Shown in pieces: positions 23,947 through 32,165 of a stretch of 39,361 nt of DNA. The stretch lies in contig LCRX01000007.1 in NCBI GenBank assembly GCA_001004885.1, positions 1-39,361 of the forward strand, given 5' to 3'. A program made the position numbers and the translations under genes. Position 1 is the stretch's first letter. Each line of letters opens with the position of its first letter. A model generated the notes under the pieces. It worked only from the letters and a program-made list of their open reading frames with translations, was not told where the DNA came from and made no database searches. The stretch is from Candidatus Magasanikbacteria bacterium GW2011_GWA2_56_11 (GTDB lineage Bacteria; Patescibacteriota; Patescibacteriia; Magasanikbacterales; UBA922).

Positions 23947-24915
23947 ATGACGTACCGCATTCTCAACACCATCGGAGCGGAGTTTGATCCGGAGGGAAAA
24001 AAGCTGCTCGAGCGGACGGGCGAGGTAGATTATCGGGCGCTCACCCCGGCGGAGCTCGAGGGGGAGATCGGGAACTATGACGCCGCTCTCATTGGCTTGG
24101 GCCTGCATTTTAGCGCCAGCGTTTTAGCCCGGGCCCGCAAGCTGAAAGCCATCGCCACGGCCACTACCGGCCTCGACCACGTCGATCTTAAGGCGGCGGC
24201 CGAGAAAGGGATAGAGATTTTGAGCCTGCGCGGCGAAGAGGAGTTTTTGAATACTGTTACCGGCACGGCCGAGCTGGCCTTGGGGCTGATGCTCGACATT
24301 ATGCGCGGCCTTACTCCGGCGGCCGAGTCGGTGAAGCGTTACGAGTGGGAGCGGGAACGCTTTCGCGGCCACAACGCATACGGCCGGACCCTGGGGATAG
24401 TCGGCTTGGGCCGGCTCGGCCGGATGATGGCGCGCTACGGCGCGGCGCTCGGCATGCGGGTGGTCGCCTGCGACCCCTATCTTAGCGCCGCGGATTTTTC
24501 CGCGCGCGGGGCCGAGCCGGCAGACCTGCCCGCCCTTTTGGCCCAGAGCGACGTCGTGTCCATCCATGTCCATTTGACAGCCGAGACTGAGCAGATGTTT
24601 AATGACGCCAGAGTGCGGCTCATGAAGCCGGGCAGCGTGCTCATAAATACTGCCCGGGGGGGCATAGTGGACGAGCCGGCCGTGCTCCGGGCGCTCGAGG
24701 CGGGCAGACTAGGGGGGTATGGCACCGACGTTTTGGCCGACGAGGTGAATTTCGCTCGAGAGGGGTTTGCGAGCCACCCTCTGGTAGAATACGCCAAGAC
24801 CCATACCAACTGCCTTATCGTGCCGCACATCGGGGGAATGACTTTTGAATCGCGCGCGGCCACGGATGTGTTTATGGCGCGGAAGCTCGCGAGATGGCTG
24901 GAGGCGAATGTTTAA
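23947..24915 (+). CDS. D-2-hydroxyacid dehydrogenase (SerA/PGDH-like)
   Basis: A 322-residue NAD-dependent dehydrogenase. 'GRTLGIVGLGRLGRMMARYG' near residues 141-160 is the Rossmann motif, 'LINTARGGIVDEPAV' near 228 holds the catalytic Arg, and 'LIVPHIGGMTFES' near 293 the catalytic His. It lacks the regulatory ACT domain of full 3-phosphoglycerate dehydrogenases. In the neu section it may oxidise a 2-hydroxyacid group, or supply serine precursor for the SerK-like fusion; both are inference. The start at 23947 (TCTATG) is preferred over the TTG at 23941. Confidence 0.8.
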   Translation: MTYRILNTIGAEFDPEGKKLLERTGEVDYRALTPAELEGEIGNYDAALIGLGLHFSASVLARARKLKAIATATTGLDHVDLKAAAEKGIEILSLRGEEEFLNTVTGTAELALGLMLDIMRGLTPAAESVKRYEWERERFRGHNAYGRTLGIVGLGRLGRMMARYGAALGMRVVACDPYLSAADFSARGAEPADLPALLAQSDVVSIHVHLTAETEQMFNDARVRLMKPGSVLINTARGGIVDEPAVLRALEAGRLGGYGTDVLADEVNFAREGFASHPLVEYAKTHTNCLIVPHIGGMTFESRAATDVFMARKLARWLEANV

Positions 24916-24953
24916 CACTGGCGTACAAATTTTTTATTCATTTTATTTTGCCT

Positions 24954-26072
24954 ATGACTGCCAGTACCAACCCAATCTGGGAACGCATCAAATCGCGCGT
25001 CTTCATCGTGGCCGAAATCGGGAAAAATTTTATTCAGACCGAGGCGGAACAACCGGTCGAGGTTTATCTGGAGAGGGCCAAGGAACTGGTGGCCGCGGCG
25101 CACGCGGCCGGGGCCGATGCCGTTAAGTTCCAGACCCATGAGGTGGAAGACGAGGTCCTGAATATCGAGTTTGACTCGCCGCATTTTAAGGGCAAGAACC
25201 GCTACGCCTGGGTCAAGCGCAACACCGAAGCCACGCCGATTGAAACTTTTTGGCGCCCCCTTAAAGCTTATTGTGATGAACTGGGGGTAGTCTTCTTTTC
25301 CACGCCCATGAGCCGGGGAGCGGCGCGCAAGCTCCAACAGCTCGGGCAGCCGGTTTGGAAAGTCGCTTCGAGCGATATTTTGGATTTTGTCCTTTTGGAT
25401 TATCTCGCCTCGACCGGAAAACCGATTTTTCTCCCGACAGGGATGAGTACCTTGGAGGACGTGGATCGTTCAGTGGCGTTTTTGAGGGAGAAAAAGGCCA
25501 TGTTTGTTCTCATGCACGCGATTTCGACCTATCCATATCCGCCGGAACAGTCAAATTTGCGTACTATTTACGCGCTTCGTTCCCGCTATCCGGACGTTCC
25601 GGTAGGATTTTCGCAAAATTCTCCTTGGGTCGAGCCGGCCATTGCGGCTGCGGCCATGGGTATTTCACTTTTGGAGCAACACTTTACGCTTGACCGTAAT
25701 TTATTCGGGCCGGATCACAAAGTGTCTATGGTACCCGAAGAGATGAGCCGGATGATCATCGGTATCCGGGAACTTGAATCCCATCCGGAAAAACGGGACG
25801 AGATTCTGGCTGCTGCCGGGCCATATTTAGGCACCGAAGAGAAAATACTACAAGAAAGCGAGCAGGCGTTTCGTCCGCTGTTCCGCAAGTCGCTCATGGC
25901 CGGAGCGGATATTCCGGCCGGCACGGTTATCACCGCCGATCTGCTTTACGCCATGCGGCCGCAACAGTTTGCCGGCGGGCTGCCGTCGGAGGAGTATCCC
26001 AATGTCTTGGGAAAGACGGCAAAAATTGATCTAAAAAAATTTGACCCGGTTACTTGGGAAGTATTGGCTTAG
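24954..26072 (+). CDS. neuB: NeuB-family nonulosonate synthase with C-terminal SAF domain
   Basis: A 372-residue sialic-acid-synthase family protein. TIM-barrel landmarks: 'VAEIGKNF' near 18, 'AGADAVKFQTHE' near 51, 'VFFSTPMSRGAA' near 110, 'PTGMSTLEDV' near 160, 'YPYPPEQSNLR' and 'GPDHKVSM' near 250. A SAF/antifreeze domain ends the protein ('LMAGADIPAGTVITADLL'). The usual 'G-F/Y-SDHT' motif reads 'GFSQNSPW', so the first metal-ligand His is Asn222; the second ligand, His243 in 'LEQHF', remains. It condenses PEP with an N-acyl sugar. These changes suggest a different substrate or metal use. It is the last gene of the operon before a terminator. Confidence 0.82.
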   Translation: MTASTNPIWERIKSRVFIVAEIGKNFIQTEAEQPVEVYLERAKELVAAAHAAGADAVKFQTHEVEDEVLNIEFDSPHFKGKNRYAWVKRNTEATPIETFWRPLKAYCDELGVVFFSTPMSRGAARKLQQLGQPVWKVASSDILDFVLLDYLASTGKPIFLPTGMSTLEDVDRSVAFLREKKAMFVLMHAISTYPYPPEQSNLRTIYALRSRYPDVPVGFSQNSPWVEPAIAAAAMGISLLEQHFTLDRNLFGPDHKVSMVPEEMSRMIIGIRELESHPEKRDEILAAAGPYLGTEEKILQESEQAFRPLFRKSLMAGADIPAGTVITADLLYAMRPQQFAGGLPSEEYPNVLGKTAKIDLKKFDPVTWEVLA

Positions 26073-26083
26073 GTCAACTGGCA

Positions 26084-26120
26084 ACAAACAACCCCGGAAA
26101 TTACCGGGGTTGTTTGTTTT
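26084..26120 (+). terminator. Strong terminator closing the 19-kb operon
   Basis: A 14-bp stem, ACAAACAACCCCGG with CCGGGGTTGTTTGT, six-base loop, then TTTT, 11 bases after the neuB stop. The opposite strand also ends in a T-rich arm, so it may serve the minus-strand EamA gene as well. Confidence 0.85.
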
Positions 26121-26181
26121 CCTCTGGTCCGCTTCAGGGAGCGTAACAAAGGAGAGGGGGAGAATCAGGGCGGGGCCTGGT

Positions 26182-27105
26182 CTAAGCCTGGCGCAGGACG
26201 CCAAAGATCAGGATGACGGCTATACCGGCCATAACCAGACCCAGACCGACCAGGCGATACCAGTTGAGCTGCCGTTCACGGCGCACCAGATAGCCCCAGA
26301 GGCTGGTTATGACGATGGACAGTCGCTTTACTGCGATCACGTAGGGCACTGCCATAAAGGTCAGTGCGACCATGTGCGCCACGACCTCGAGGCCATGGAC
26401 CAGTCCGCCGCCGAGCAGCCACCAGGGACGCGCCTTTGCCTTGTCTCGCGTCCGGCCGGCACCGATTCTGAACTGGCCGAAACCGAGCAGGGCCGCAATG
26501 ATGGCTACTACAAGGAGCTTGTCGATCAGCAGGTAGGTGGCAAGGCTGCCGGCCGTTTCGAGACACAGCCGGTCCAAATTGGCCGTCACCGAGTAGATCA
26601 CGGCCACTCCGAGCTTGGCCAGGACTCCCGGCTGCCGCATCATCTCGACGAACGGCGACCAGAAGTTGTAGGGCCGTCCGGTTGCCGGGTTGACTCCCGG
26701 ATGCTGGGTGGCGTAGATGCCGAGACCGACCATGACAACGCCCACCCAGCCGAGCGGAGTTACGATATCGTCGGTCATGAACGGCGTCGTGAAGACCAAA
26801 AAGACCGTGGTAAGCGCCAGAATCGGCTGGGTCTGCGAGACCGGACCAAGGGCGAGCGCCCGCATGTAGAGCCAGAGCGCCGCGGTCAGCAGGCCGGCGT
26901 GCAGGGTGACGTAGAACCAGAAGCCGGCGTCCGGGCTGATGAACCCGAAGTGCAATAGCCCGGCGCCGATGATCGGCAGCAGCGCTCCAAGCGTGGAAAG
27001 CAGAGCCTTGTACAGGCCCGGCAGCGGTTTTACCTCGGGACGCGAAAAGACGATGTCGTGGCTGCCGGCCGAGATGGCCGCCAGAAGGGCGTAAATAATC
27101 CCCAC
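26182..27105 (-). CDS. EamA/DMT-family membrane transporter (minus-strand islet)
   Basis: A 307-residue, roughly ten-helix EamA protein: 'YALLAAISAGSHDIVFSR' opens repeat 1, 'LALGPVSQTQPILALTTVFLVFTTPF' is the repeat-1 core, and 'VPYVIAVKRLSIVITSLWGYLVRRE' the repeat-2 core. It starts at GTG with GGAGG 8 bases upstream, unlike the SD-poor ATG starts of neighbouring genes. It lies downstream of the TPR-like gene and likely shares its promoter. Strand, initiation signals and GC-rich codons suggest it was acquired by transfer. Substrate unknown. Confidence 0.75.
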   Translation of the reverse strand: MGIIYALLAAISAGSHDIVFSRPEVKPLPGLYKALLSTLGALLPIIGAGLLHFGFISPDAGFWFYVTLHAGLLTAALWLYMRALALGPVSQTQPILALTTVFLVFTTPFMTDDIVTPLGWVGVVMVGLGIYATQHPGVNPATGRPYNFWSPFVEMMRQPGVLAKLGVAVIYSVTANLDRLCLETAGSLATYLLIDKLLVVAIIAALLGFGQFRIGAGRTRDKAKARPWWLLGGGLVHGLEVVAHMVALTFMAVPYVIAVKRLSIVITSLWGYLVRRERQLNWYRLVGLGLVMAGIAVILIFGVLRQA

Positions 27106-27167
27106 GGTTCGATCCTCCGTTGTTGGTGTAAAGAGCCCTGTTGACCTCCATCATAAGATGAAAGCCA

Positions 27168-28174
27168 TCAGGGATCGGCGGGGGCGGGGGGGCCAGCAGG
27201 TCGGCGAACTCGCGCCGGCCGATGGCCTGGGGGACGCGGCCCTTGTTGCCGGTCCAGTCGTCGAGGCGCCGGGCCGTGGCCGTGGCCGCGACGGGGTCGT
27301 TGTAGTACCCGCGCTCGAGGCGCGCGAGCATGAGGAGCGCGGTGCAGGTGACGTCGCCCTGCTTGTCCGCTTCCGACCGCTCGACGATCGCCCGGAGAGT
27401 CGCGAGAGCCATCGCGTAGTCGCCGACTTCGACGAGCCTGATGGCCGCGACCAGGCGCAGCCAGTGGGCCCAGAAGGTGGCCTGGCCGTACTCCATCTCC
27501 GCGAGATGGTCGAGGGCGTGATCCCGAACCTCGTACACGGTGTTGGCGGCGCTGCCCGCCCACACGCGCGCATGGATGGCGTGCAGGTAGACGTTGACTA
27601 GCCAGGCGTGTCCTGCCAGAACGCGGTTGGCGACGCGGTACGCGTCCTCGAGATCCTCGACCGCCTTGGCGATGTCCTCGTCCTTGACGAGCGCGTCGTT
27701 GCAGCGCTCGACCGCGGCGAGGAACCACGAGATGACCGTGCTCTTCGTGTCGCCGAGACGCTCGAACGCCTCAGCGGCCACCGTCTGGTACTGGGCTGCC
27801 AGCCTGAACTTGCCGATGTCCCGGCAGAAGACGCCGAGACCGTAGTTGACCATGGCCGTGAGCCAGTTGCGGTGCGTTCCTTCCGGCAGCCGCTCCACCT
27901 CGGCCACCACGAGGGCGGCGAACTGGAGCACGTCCTCGGTCTTGGCCTCGGGCACCCGCCGTCGGCCGTTGAGGGCGTTGTGCAGTACGAGGCATCGAGC
28001 CTCGGGCCCGAACGCTGCCTGGTCCAGTAGTTCCTCGCAGAACTGCTGGAACCCAGCGAAGTCGCGCCGGCTGAAGTACTGCCGCTCGACCTCGGCCAGC
28101 GCGGCTGCGCTGGCCCAGTCGAGCGGTTGGGTCGTGTCGTCCTGCAGGAGGGCGACGAGTGCATGCCTTTCCAA
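27168..28174 (-). pseudogene. TPR-like helical-repeat protein, probably frameshifted in a C7 tract
   Basis: From a TTG at 28174 with GAGGAG six bases upstream, about 330 codons of clearly protein-like sequence follow: Ala/Leu-rich helical pairs such as 'YGLGVFCRDIGKFRLAAQYQTVAAEAFERLG' style repeats, typical of tetratricopeptide repeats. As sequenced, the frame then stays open to 26276 (632 codons), running through the EamA gene in another frame with Arg/His/Pro-rich shadow-like sequence. One extra C in the C7 run at 27186-27192 would give the ending 'LLAPPAPADP' and a TGA at 27168, just before the EamA start. So an indel or sequencing error is likely. Function unknown; TPR proteins mediate protein contacts. 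Confidence 0.55.
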
Positions 28175-28312
28175 GATGTTCTCCTCGGTCAGCCGGAAGC
28201 GATGCCGCTAAAATGCTTCCGTGATCTGTGTTTGCCCAGTCCGCGTGAGCGGCTGGCAGGGTAAGAGCGGCACCCCTGGTGCTGACCTAGGAGGGTTGTC
28301 AAAGAGCCCGGC

Positions 28313-28341
28313 AGTATAGCATATTGTTACTGTTCTGTCAA
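28313..28341 (-). promoter_or_regulatory. Minus-strand promoter for the TPR-EamA islet
   Basis: On the minus strand, TTGACA (28341-28336), a 17-bp spacer and TATACT (28318-28313), almost perfect sigma70 consensus. It gives a leader of about 130 nt before the TTG start, in which GGAAGC/GCTTCC can form a small hairpin close to the Shine-Dalgarno site. Confidence 0.75.
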
Positions 28342-28348
28342 GGTTTTT

Positions 28349-28368
28349 GGCTAAATTTGGCTAATTAT
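28349..28368. promoter_or_regulatory. Possible operator: tandem GGCTAAATTT sites
   Basis: Two 10-bp units, GGCTAAATTT and GGCTAATTAT, lie between divergent promoters, 8 bases upstream of the minus-strand -35. They resemble the AGCTAAATTA pair at 6563-6582 upstream of the HTH operon. A shared DNA-binding protein is possible but unproven. Confidence 0.3.
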
Positions 28369-28407
28369 TGGTTTTTCCTTTTTGTCCCGCCTAGCAGCGG
28401 ATTTCAC

Positions 28408-28436
28408 TTGAACCCTGCTCTTAAATAGTGTACACT
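28408..28436 (+). promoter_or_regulatory. Promoter for the UDP-uronic acid operon
   Basis: TTGAAC (28408-28413), 17-bp spacer, TACACT (28431-28436). The predicted transcript starts about 25 nt before the ATG at 28467. The region 28175-28466 thus holds divergent promoters and possible operator sites, and no gene. Confidence 0.6.
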
Positions 28437-28466
28437 ACGCCTACTTCAATTCTCATGTTTTTGGCT

Positions 28467-29912
28467 ATGAATATCCTCTACGTCGGAGGCGGATTTGTCG
28501 GGGCCTGTTCGGCGGCCGTATCGGCCGACTCAGGGCACCGGACCCTGGTCTATGATATTGACAGCGAAAAGGTCAGGAAACTTTCCACCGACGACCGCGA
28601 CACCATCCAGTCGTGTCTGCACGAAGAGGGTCTGGCCGAGCTTCTCATCCGCAACCGCGCCCGTTTGACGTTTACGGCCCAGCTCGACGACGTAACGCCG
28701 TTTCTCGAGGATGTGGACGCGATATTTATGTGCCTGCCCACGCCCGAAAAAGAGGGCGCCGAGGGCGAGGCCGATTTGTCTTATTACAAAGCCGCGGTGG
28801 CTGATCTCGGCCGATTTCTCGCCCGACGCAACGGCGGTGCCCAGTCGCGCCGGCTGGTGGTGGTGAACAAGAGCACGGTCCCTATCCGCATGATTGATCA
28901 CACCAAGGAATTGTTTGCCGAGCAGGGGATAAAAAACTTCGGCATTGTTTCGAACCCGGAATTTTTAGTGGAAGGCAAAGCGATTGAGGACTCTATCCAT
29001 CCGGACCGGGTCGTCGTCGGAGCGGCGGCCGAAGAAGATTTTGCCATCATGCGCGAGGTCTACCGCCGGTTTTACGACTCCACGAACGTCAAGTATATCG
29101 AGGTCAATCCGTACGAGGCGGCGTGCGGCAAGCTTTTGGCCAACTATCTGCTCTTCAACCGCGTGGTAACGACTTTCGACGTCGTCGGCCGCACCTGCGA
29201 GTATTTCCCCAACGTCGCTTACGAGGCGGTGCGCAAAATCCTCACCGCCGATCCGCGCATCGGCACCTGGGGGCTCTACGACAGCCTGTACGCCGGCGGC
29301 AGCTGCTTTATCAAAGACGCCGCCTCGCTGGCTCACCAGCTGGAGCAGTCCGGGACGCACGCCCATCTCATTCGCGGCATTCTTGAGGCCAATGTCTTTC
29401 AGCGCGACCATTTTTTCGGTCGGGCCGAGACCGAGGCCAATTTTTCCTGGGCCGACAAAACAGTGGGGGTTATCGGTCTGGCGTTTAAACAGGATACCAA
29501 CGACATCCGCAATTCCGGCGCGATCGCCATTATCCAGCAGCTCATCGGCGCCGGCGCGGCCGCGGTAAAGGTGTACGACCCGGCCGCCATGGGCGAGGCG
29601 AAAAAATACTTTGCTCCGGAGAAGAACGAACTCTACGCCCGCATTCAGTACCTAAGCGACGAGCGGTCCGCCCTCGCCGGCACCGAGGCGGTTATCGTCT
29701 GTACCGACTGGCCCCAGTTTAAAACACTCGGGGCAACGATCGCCGAGACAGTCCGCCCGCCGTATTTAATTATGGACGGCCGCCGTTTGTTGTCCAGCCA
29801 GTTTGGCGATCTGGCCCGGGCCGGCTACGATATCCTCTCCGTCGGTTCGCCGTATCAGCCGGGGGTGCGCTTCGCGACCGCGCCGGCGGCACAGGCCGCG
29901 GCAAAAATTTAA
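28467..29912 (+). CDS. ugd: UDP-glucose/GDP-mannose dehydrogenase family protein
   Basis: A 481-residue nucleotide-sugar dehydrogenase. 'ILYVGGGFVGACSAAV' at the N-terminus is the NAD loop, 'NKSTVPI' near 140 and 'SNPEFLVEGKAIEDSIHPDRVVVG' near 170 are the sugar-binding region, and 'GGSCFIKD' near 277 holds the catalytic Cys (canonical GGxCFPKD, with Ile for Pro). It oxidises UDP-glucose or a related sugar to the uronic acid in two NAD+ steps. UDP-glucuronate would feed the UDP-xylose synthase-like enzyme at 36154. The start at 28467 (GGCTATG) is favoured over in-frame ATGs at 28428 and 28455 because the Rossmann strand begins at once. Confidence 0.78.
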   Translation: MNILYVGGGFVGACSAAVSADSGHRTLVYDIDSEKVRKLSTDDRDTIQSCLHEEGLAELLIRNRARLTFTAQLDDVTPFLEDVDAIFMCLPTPEKEGAEGEADLSYYKAAVADLGRFLARRNGGAQSRRLVVVNKSTVPIRMIDHTKELFAEQGIKNFGIVSNPEFLVEGKAIEDSIHPDRVVVGAAAEEDFAIMREVYRRFYDSTNVKYIEVNPYEAACGKLLANYLLFNRVVTTFDVVGRTCEYFPNVAYEAVRKILTADPRIGTWGLYDSLYAGGSCFIKDAASLAHQLEQSGTHAHLIRGILEANVFQRDHFFGRAETEANFSWADKTVGVIGLAFKQDTNDIRNSGAIAIIQQLIGAGAAAVKVYDPAAMGEAKKYFAPEKNELYARIQYLSDERSALAGTEAVIVCTDWPQFKTLGATIAETVRPPYLIMDGRRLLSSQFGDLARAGYDILSVGSPYQPGVRFATAPAAQAAAKI

Positions 29913-29923
29913 AAAATTCCGTT

Positions 29924-31234
29924 ATGCTTACATTTGAACAATTAAATAACCGGGAAGCGAAAATTGCCGTGGTCGGACTCGGTTACGTCGGCCTGCCGCT
30001 GGCCGTGCTTTTGGCCAAAAAATTTGCGGTTATCGGCTTTGACATTGACCAGCGCAAAATCGCCGAACTTAAATCCGGCCTTGACCGCACCGGCGAAGTC
30101 GGCACCGAGGGAATCAGGGCGTCCGAGATGACTTTCTCGGACGATCCGGCAGTTCTGCGCGAAGCGCGGTTTTTGATTCTGGCCATCCCCACGCCGATAG
30201 ACGAAAACAAGCGGCCGGATCTGAAACTGCTCGAACGGGCGAGCGCGATGATCGGAAAGCACTTGCAGAAAGATTCGGTCGTGGTTTACGAATCCACGGT
30301 GTATCCGGGCGTAACCGAAGATATCTGCCTGCCGATAATCGAGCGAGAATCAGGGCTTAAAGGCGGGGTAGATTTCAAGGTGGCGTACTCGCCGGAGCGG
30401 GTCAATCCGGGAGACAAGGAACACCGGATTGAAAATGTCGTCAAGATTGTTTCGGGCATGGACACGGAAACTCTCGATTTGGTGGACCGCGTTTACGGCT
30501 CCATTACGAGCGCCGGCACCTACCGCGCCGCTTCCATCCGCGTGGCCGAGGCGGCCAAGGCCATCGAAAATGTCCAGCGCGATCTGAACGTCGCCCTGGT
30601 GAACGAACTGGCCGTCATCTTTGAACTTTTGGGGCTGTCCGTTTACGATGTGTTGGAGGCGGCCGGCACGAAGTGGAATTTTTTGAAGTTCAAGCCGGGC
30701 TTGGTCGGCGGCCATTGCATCGGCGTGGACCCGTATTATCTTACTTTCAAAGCCGAAAGCCTGGGTTACCAGCCCGAGGTCATATTGGCCGGCCGGCGCA
30801 TCAACGACTCCATGGGCCGCTATGTGGCCGAGCGCACCGTCAAGCGCATGGCGCGACTGAACAAAGTGGCGAGCCATTCGCGCGTGGCTATTCTCGGCTT
30901 CACCTTCAAGGAAAATATTCCCGACGTGCGCAATACCCGGGTGATAGATATTTACCGCGAATTGCAGGCCTACGGCCTTGAGCCTATTGTTTACGACCCT
31001 CACGCTTCGGCCGAGGCGGTGCGGGAGGAATACGGCATCGAACTGGCCGCCTGGGAAGATATTAAACAGGTGGACACCTTGATTATCGCGGTGGCGCATG
31101 ATACATTTTGCCGTCTGCGGAGCGACGAGTACCGCGCGCTTATGAACACCGACCGGCTGCTTATCGTGGACGTCAAGCGCATTCTGCGCGCGAGCGAGGT
31201 GGCGGCTCTCGGCATTGATTACCTGACTCTTTAA
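29924..31234 (+). CDS. tviB: UDP-N-acetylglucosamine 6-dehydrogenase, TviB/WbpA-like
   Basis: A 436-residue nucleotide-sugar dehydrogenase. 'IAVVGLGYVGLPLAVLLAKKF' near residue 14 is the NAD motif, 'YESTVYPGVTEDIC' near 124, 'YSPERVNPGDKEH' near 156, and 'GLVGGHCIGVDPYYLTFKAE' near 261 carries the catalytic Cys in the form typical of Vi-antigen TviB and WbpA enzymes. It oxidises the C6 of UDP-GlcNAc to UDP-GlcNAcA. The adjoining epimerase completes a TviB-TviC-like pair that would yield UDP-GalNAcA. Twelve bases separate it from the preceding dehydrogenase. Confidence 0.82.
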   Translation: MLTFEQLNNREAKIAVVGLGYVGLPLAVLLAKKFAVIGFDIDQRKIAELKSGLDRTGEVGTEGIRASEMTFSDDPAVLREARFLILAIPTPIDENKRPDLKLLERASAMIGKHLQKDSVVVYESTVYPGVTEDICLPIIERESGLKGGVDFKVAYSPERVNPGDKEHRIENVVKIVSGMDTETLDLVDRVYGSITSAGTYRAASIRVAEAAKAIENVQRDLNVALVNELAVIFELLGLSVYDVLEAAGTKWNFLKFKPGLVGGHCIGVDPYYLTFKAESLGYQPEVILAGRRINDSMGRYVAERTVKRMARLNKVASHSRVAILGFTFKENIPDVRNTRVIDIYRELQAYGLEPIVYDPHASAEAVREEYGIELAAWEDIKQVDTLIIAVAHDTFCRLRSDEYRALMNTDRLLIVDVKRILRASEVAALGIDYLTL

Positions 31235-31242
31235 GCGGATAT

Positions 31243-32154
31243 ATGGCTACTTACCTTATTACCGGGGGCGCCGGCTTTATCGGCACCAATTTGGTCAAGA
31301 TGCTCCTCTCGGAAGGCCATGCCGTGCGCGTAGTCGACAACTACGCGGCCGGCAAAAAACCGGAGCGGATACTGGCGGGCGCCGAGTACATCGAGGGCGA
31401 TGTCCGGAACTACGCCGGTATACTCGCGGCCAGCCGCGGCGTGGACGGTATCTTCCATCTGGCCGCCGTGCCGCGCGTAACTTATTCTGTCGAGCATCCG
31501 GCCGAGGCGCACGACAACAATGTCAACGGCACGCTCAACGTGCTCTTGTGCGCGCGCGATGCCGGCGTAAAACGGGTAGTGTTTTCGTCCTCCTCGGCCG
31601 TCTGGGGAGACCAGCCGAGCTATCCGGTGCCCGAGGCCGCGGTACCCCGCCCCCTAAGCCCTTACGGTTTGCAAAAGCTGGTCGGCGAACATTATTGCCG
31701 ACTGTTCGCCGATCTTTACGGACTCGAAACGGTGGTATTGCGCTATTTCAATATTTACGGCTCTTACATGGATCCGGAAGGCGCCTACGCTCTCGTGATA
31801 GGCAAGTTTTTAAAACAAAAACGCGAGGGAATTCCCCTCACGATTTGCGGCGACGGCGAATATTACCGCGATTATACCCATGTGAGCGACGCGGCGCGGT
31901 CGAACGTTCTGGCCATGCTTAGCCCGCGCGTGGGACGCGGCGAAGTAATAGAGATCGGATGCGGCGCTCCGCATTCCACCAACCAGGTCGCCGGTCTGGT
32001 CGGGGGGCCCAGCAACCATATTGAACCGCGTCCCGGCGATATGCGCTACGCCATGGCGGATGTGGCCAAAGCGAAACAGCTTTTGAACTGGGAGCCAAAA
32101 ATCGATCTCGCGACCGGCATCAGCCTGCTCAAAGCAGAGTGGGGGGTCGAATAG
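31243..32154 (+). CDS. UDP-sugar 4-epimerase, extended SDR (TviC/GalE-like)
   Basis: A 303-residue extended SDR: 'YLITGGAGFIGTNLVKML' at 4-21, 'FSSSSAVWGD' near 115 with catalytic Ser, 'YGLQK' near 140 with Tyr and Lys, and 'RYFNIYG' near 166. It likely epimerises C4 of the UDP-uronic acid or UDP-HexNAc made by the gene directly upstream, as TviC does. A GalE role is also possible. It starts 9 bases after the dehydrogenase and ends only 11 bases from the convergent sugar transferase gene, with no visible terminator between them. Confidence 0.78.
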   Translation: MATYLITGGAGFIGTNLVKMLLSEGHAVRVVDNYAAGKKPERILAGAEYIEGDVRNYAGILAASRGVDGIFHLAAVPRVTYSVEHPAEAHDNNVNGTLNVLLCARDAGVKRVVFSSSSAVWGDQPSYPVPEAAVPRPLSPYGLQKLVGEHYCRLFADLYGLETVVLRYFNIYGSYMDPEGAYALVIGKFLKQKREGIPLTICGDGEYYRDYTHVSDAARSNVLAMLSPRVGRGEVIEIGCGAPHSTNQVAGLVGGPSNHIEPRPGDMRYAMADVAKAKQLLNWEPKIDLATGISLLKAEWGVE

Positions 32155-32165
32155 GGAAGTGCCTC

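Noticed and set aside
26041-26958. 305-residue plus-strand ORF
   Set aside because: Antisense to the minus-strand EamA gene; Asp/Gly/Gln-rich shadow sequence, and it starts inside neuB.
26276-27165. Second half of the 632-residue minus ORF as a real TPR fusion domain
   Set aside because: The sequence after the C-rich tract is Arg/His/Pro-rich and is the out-of-frame copy of the EamA gene, which has its own SD and start.
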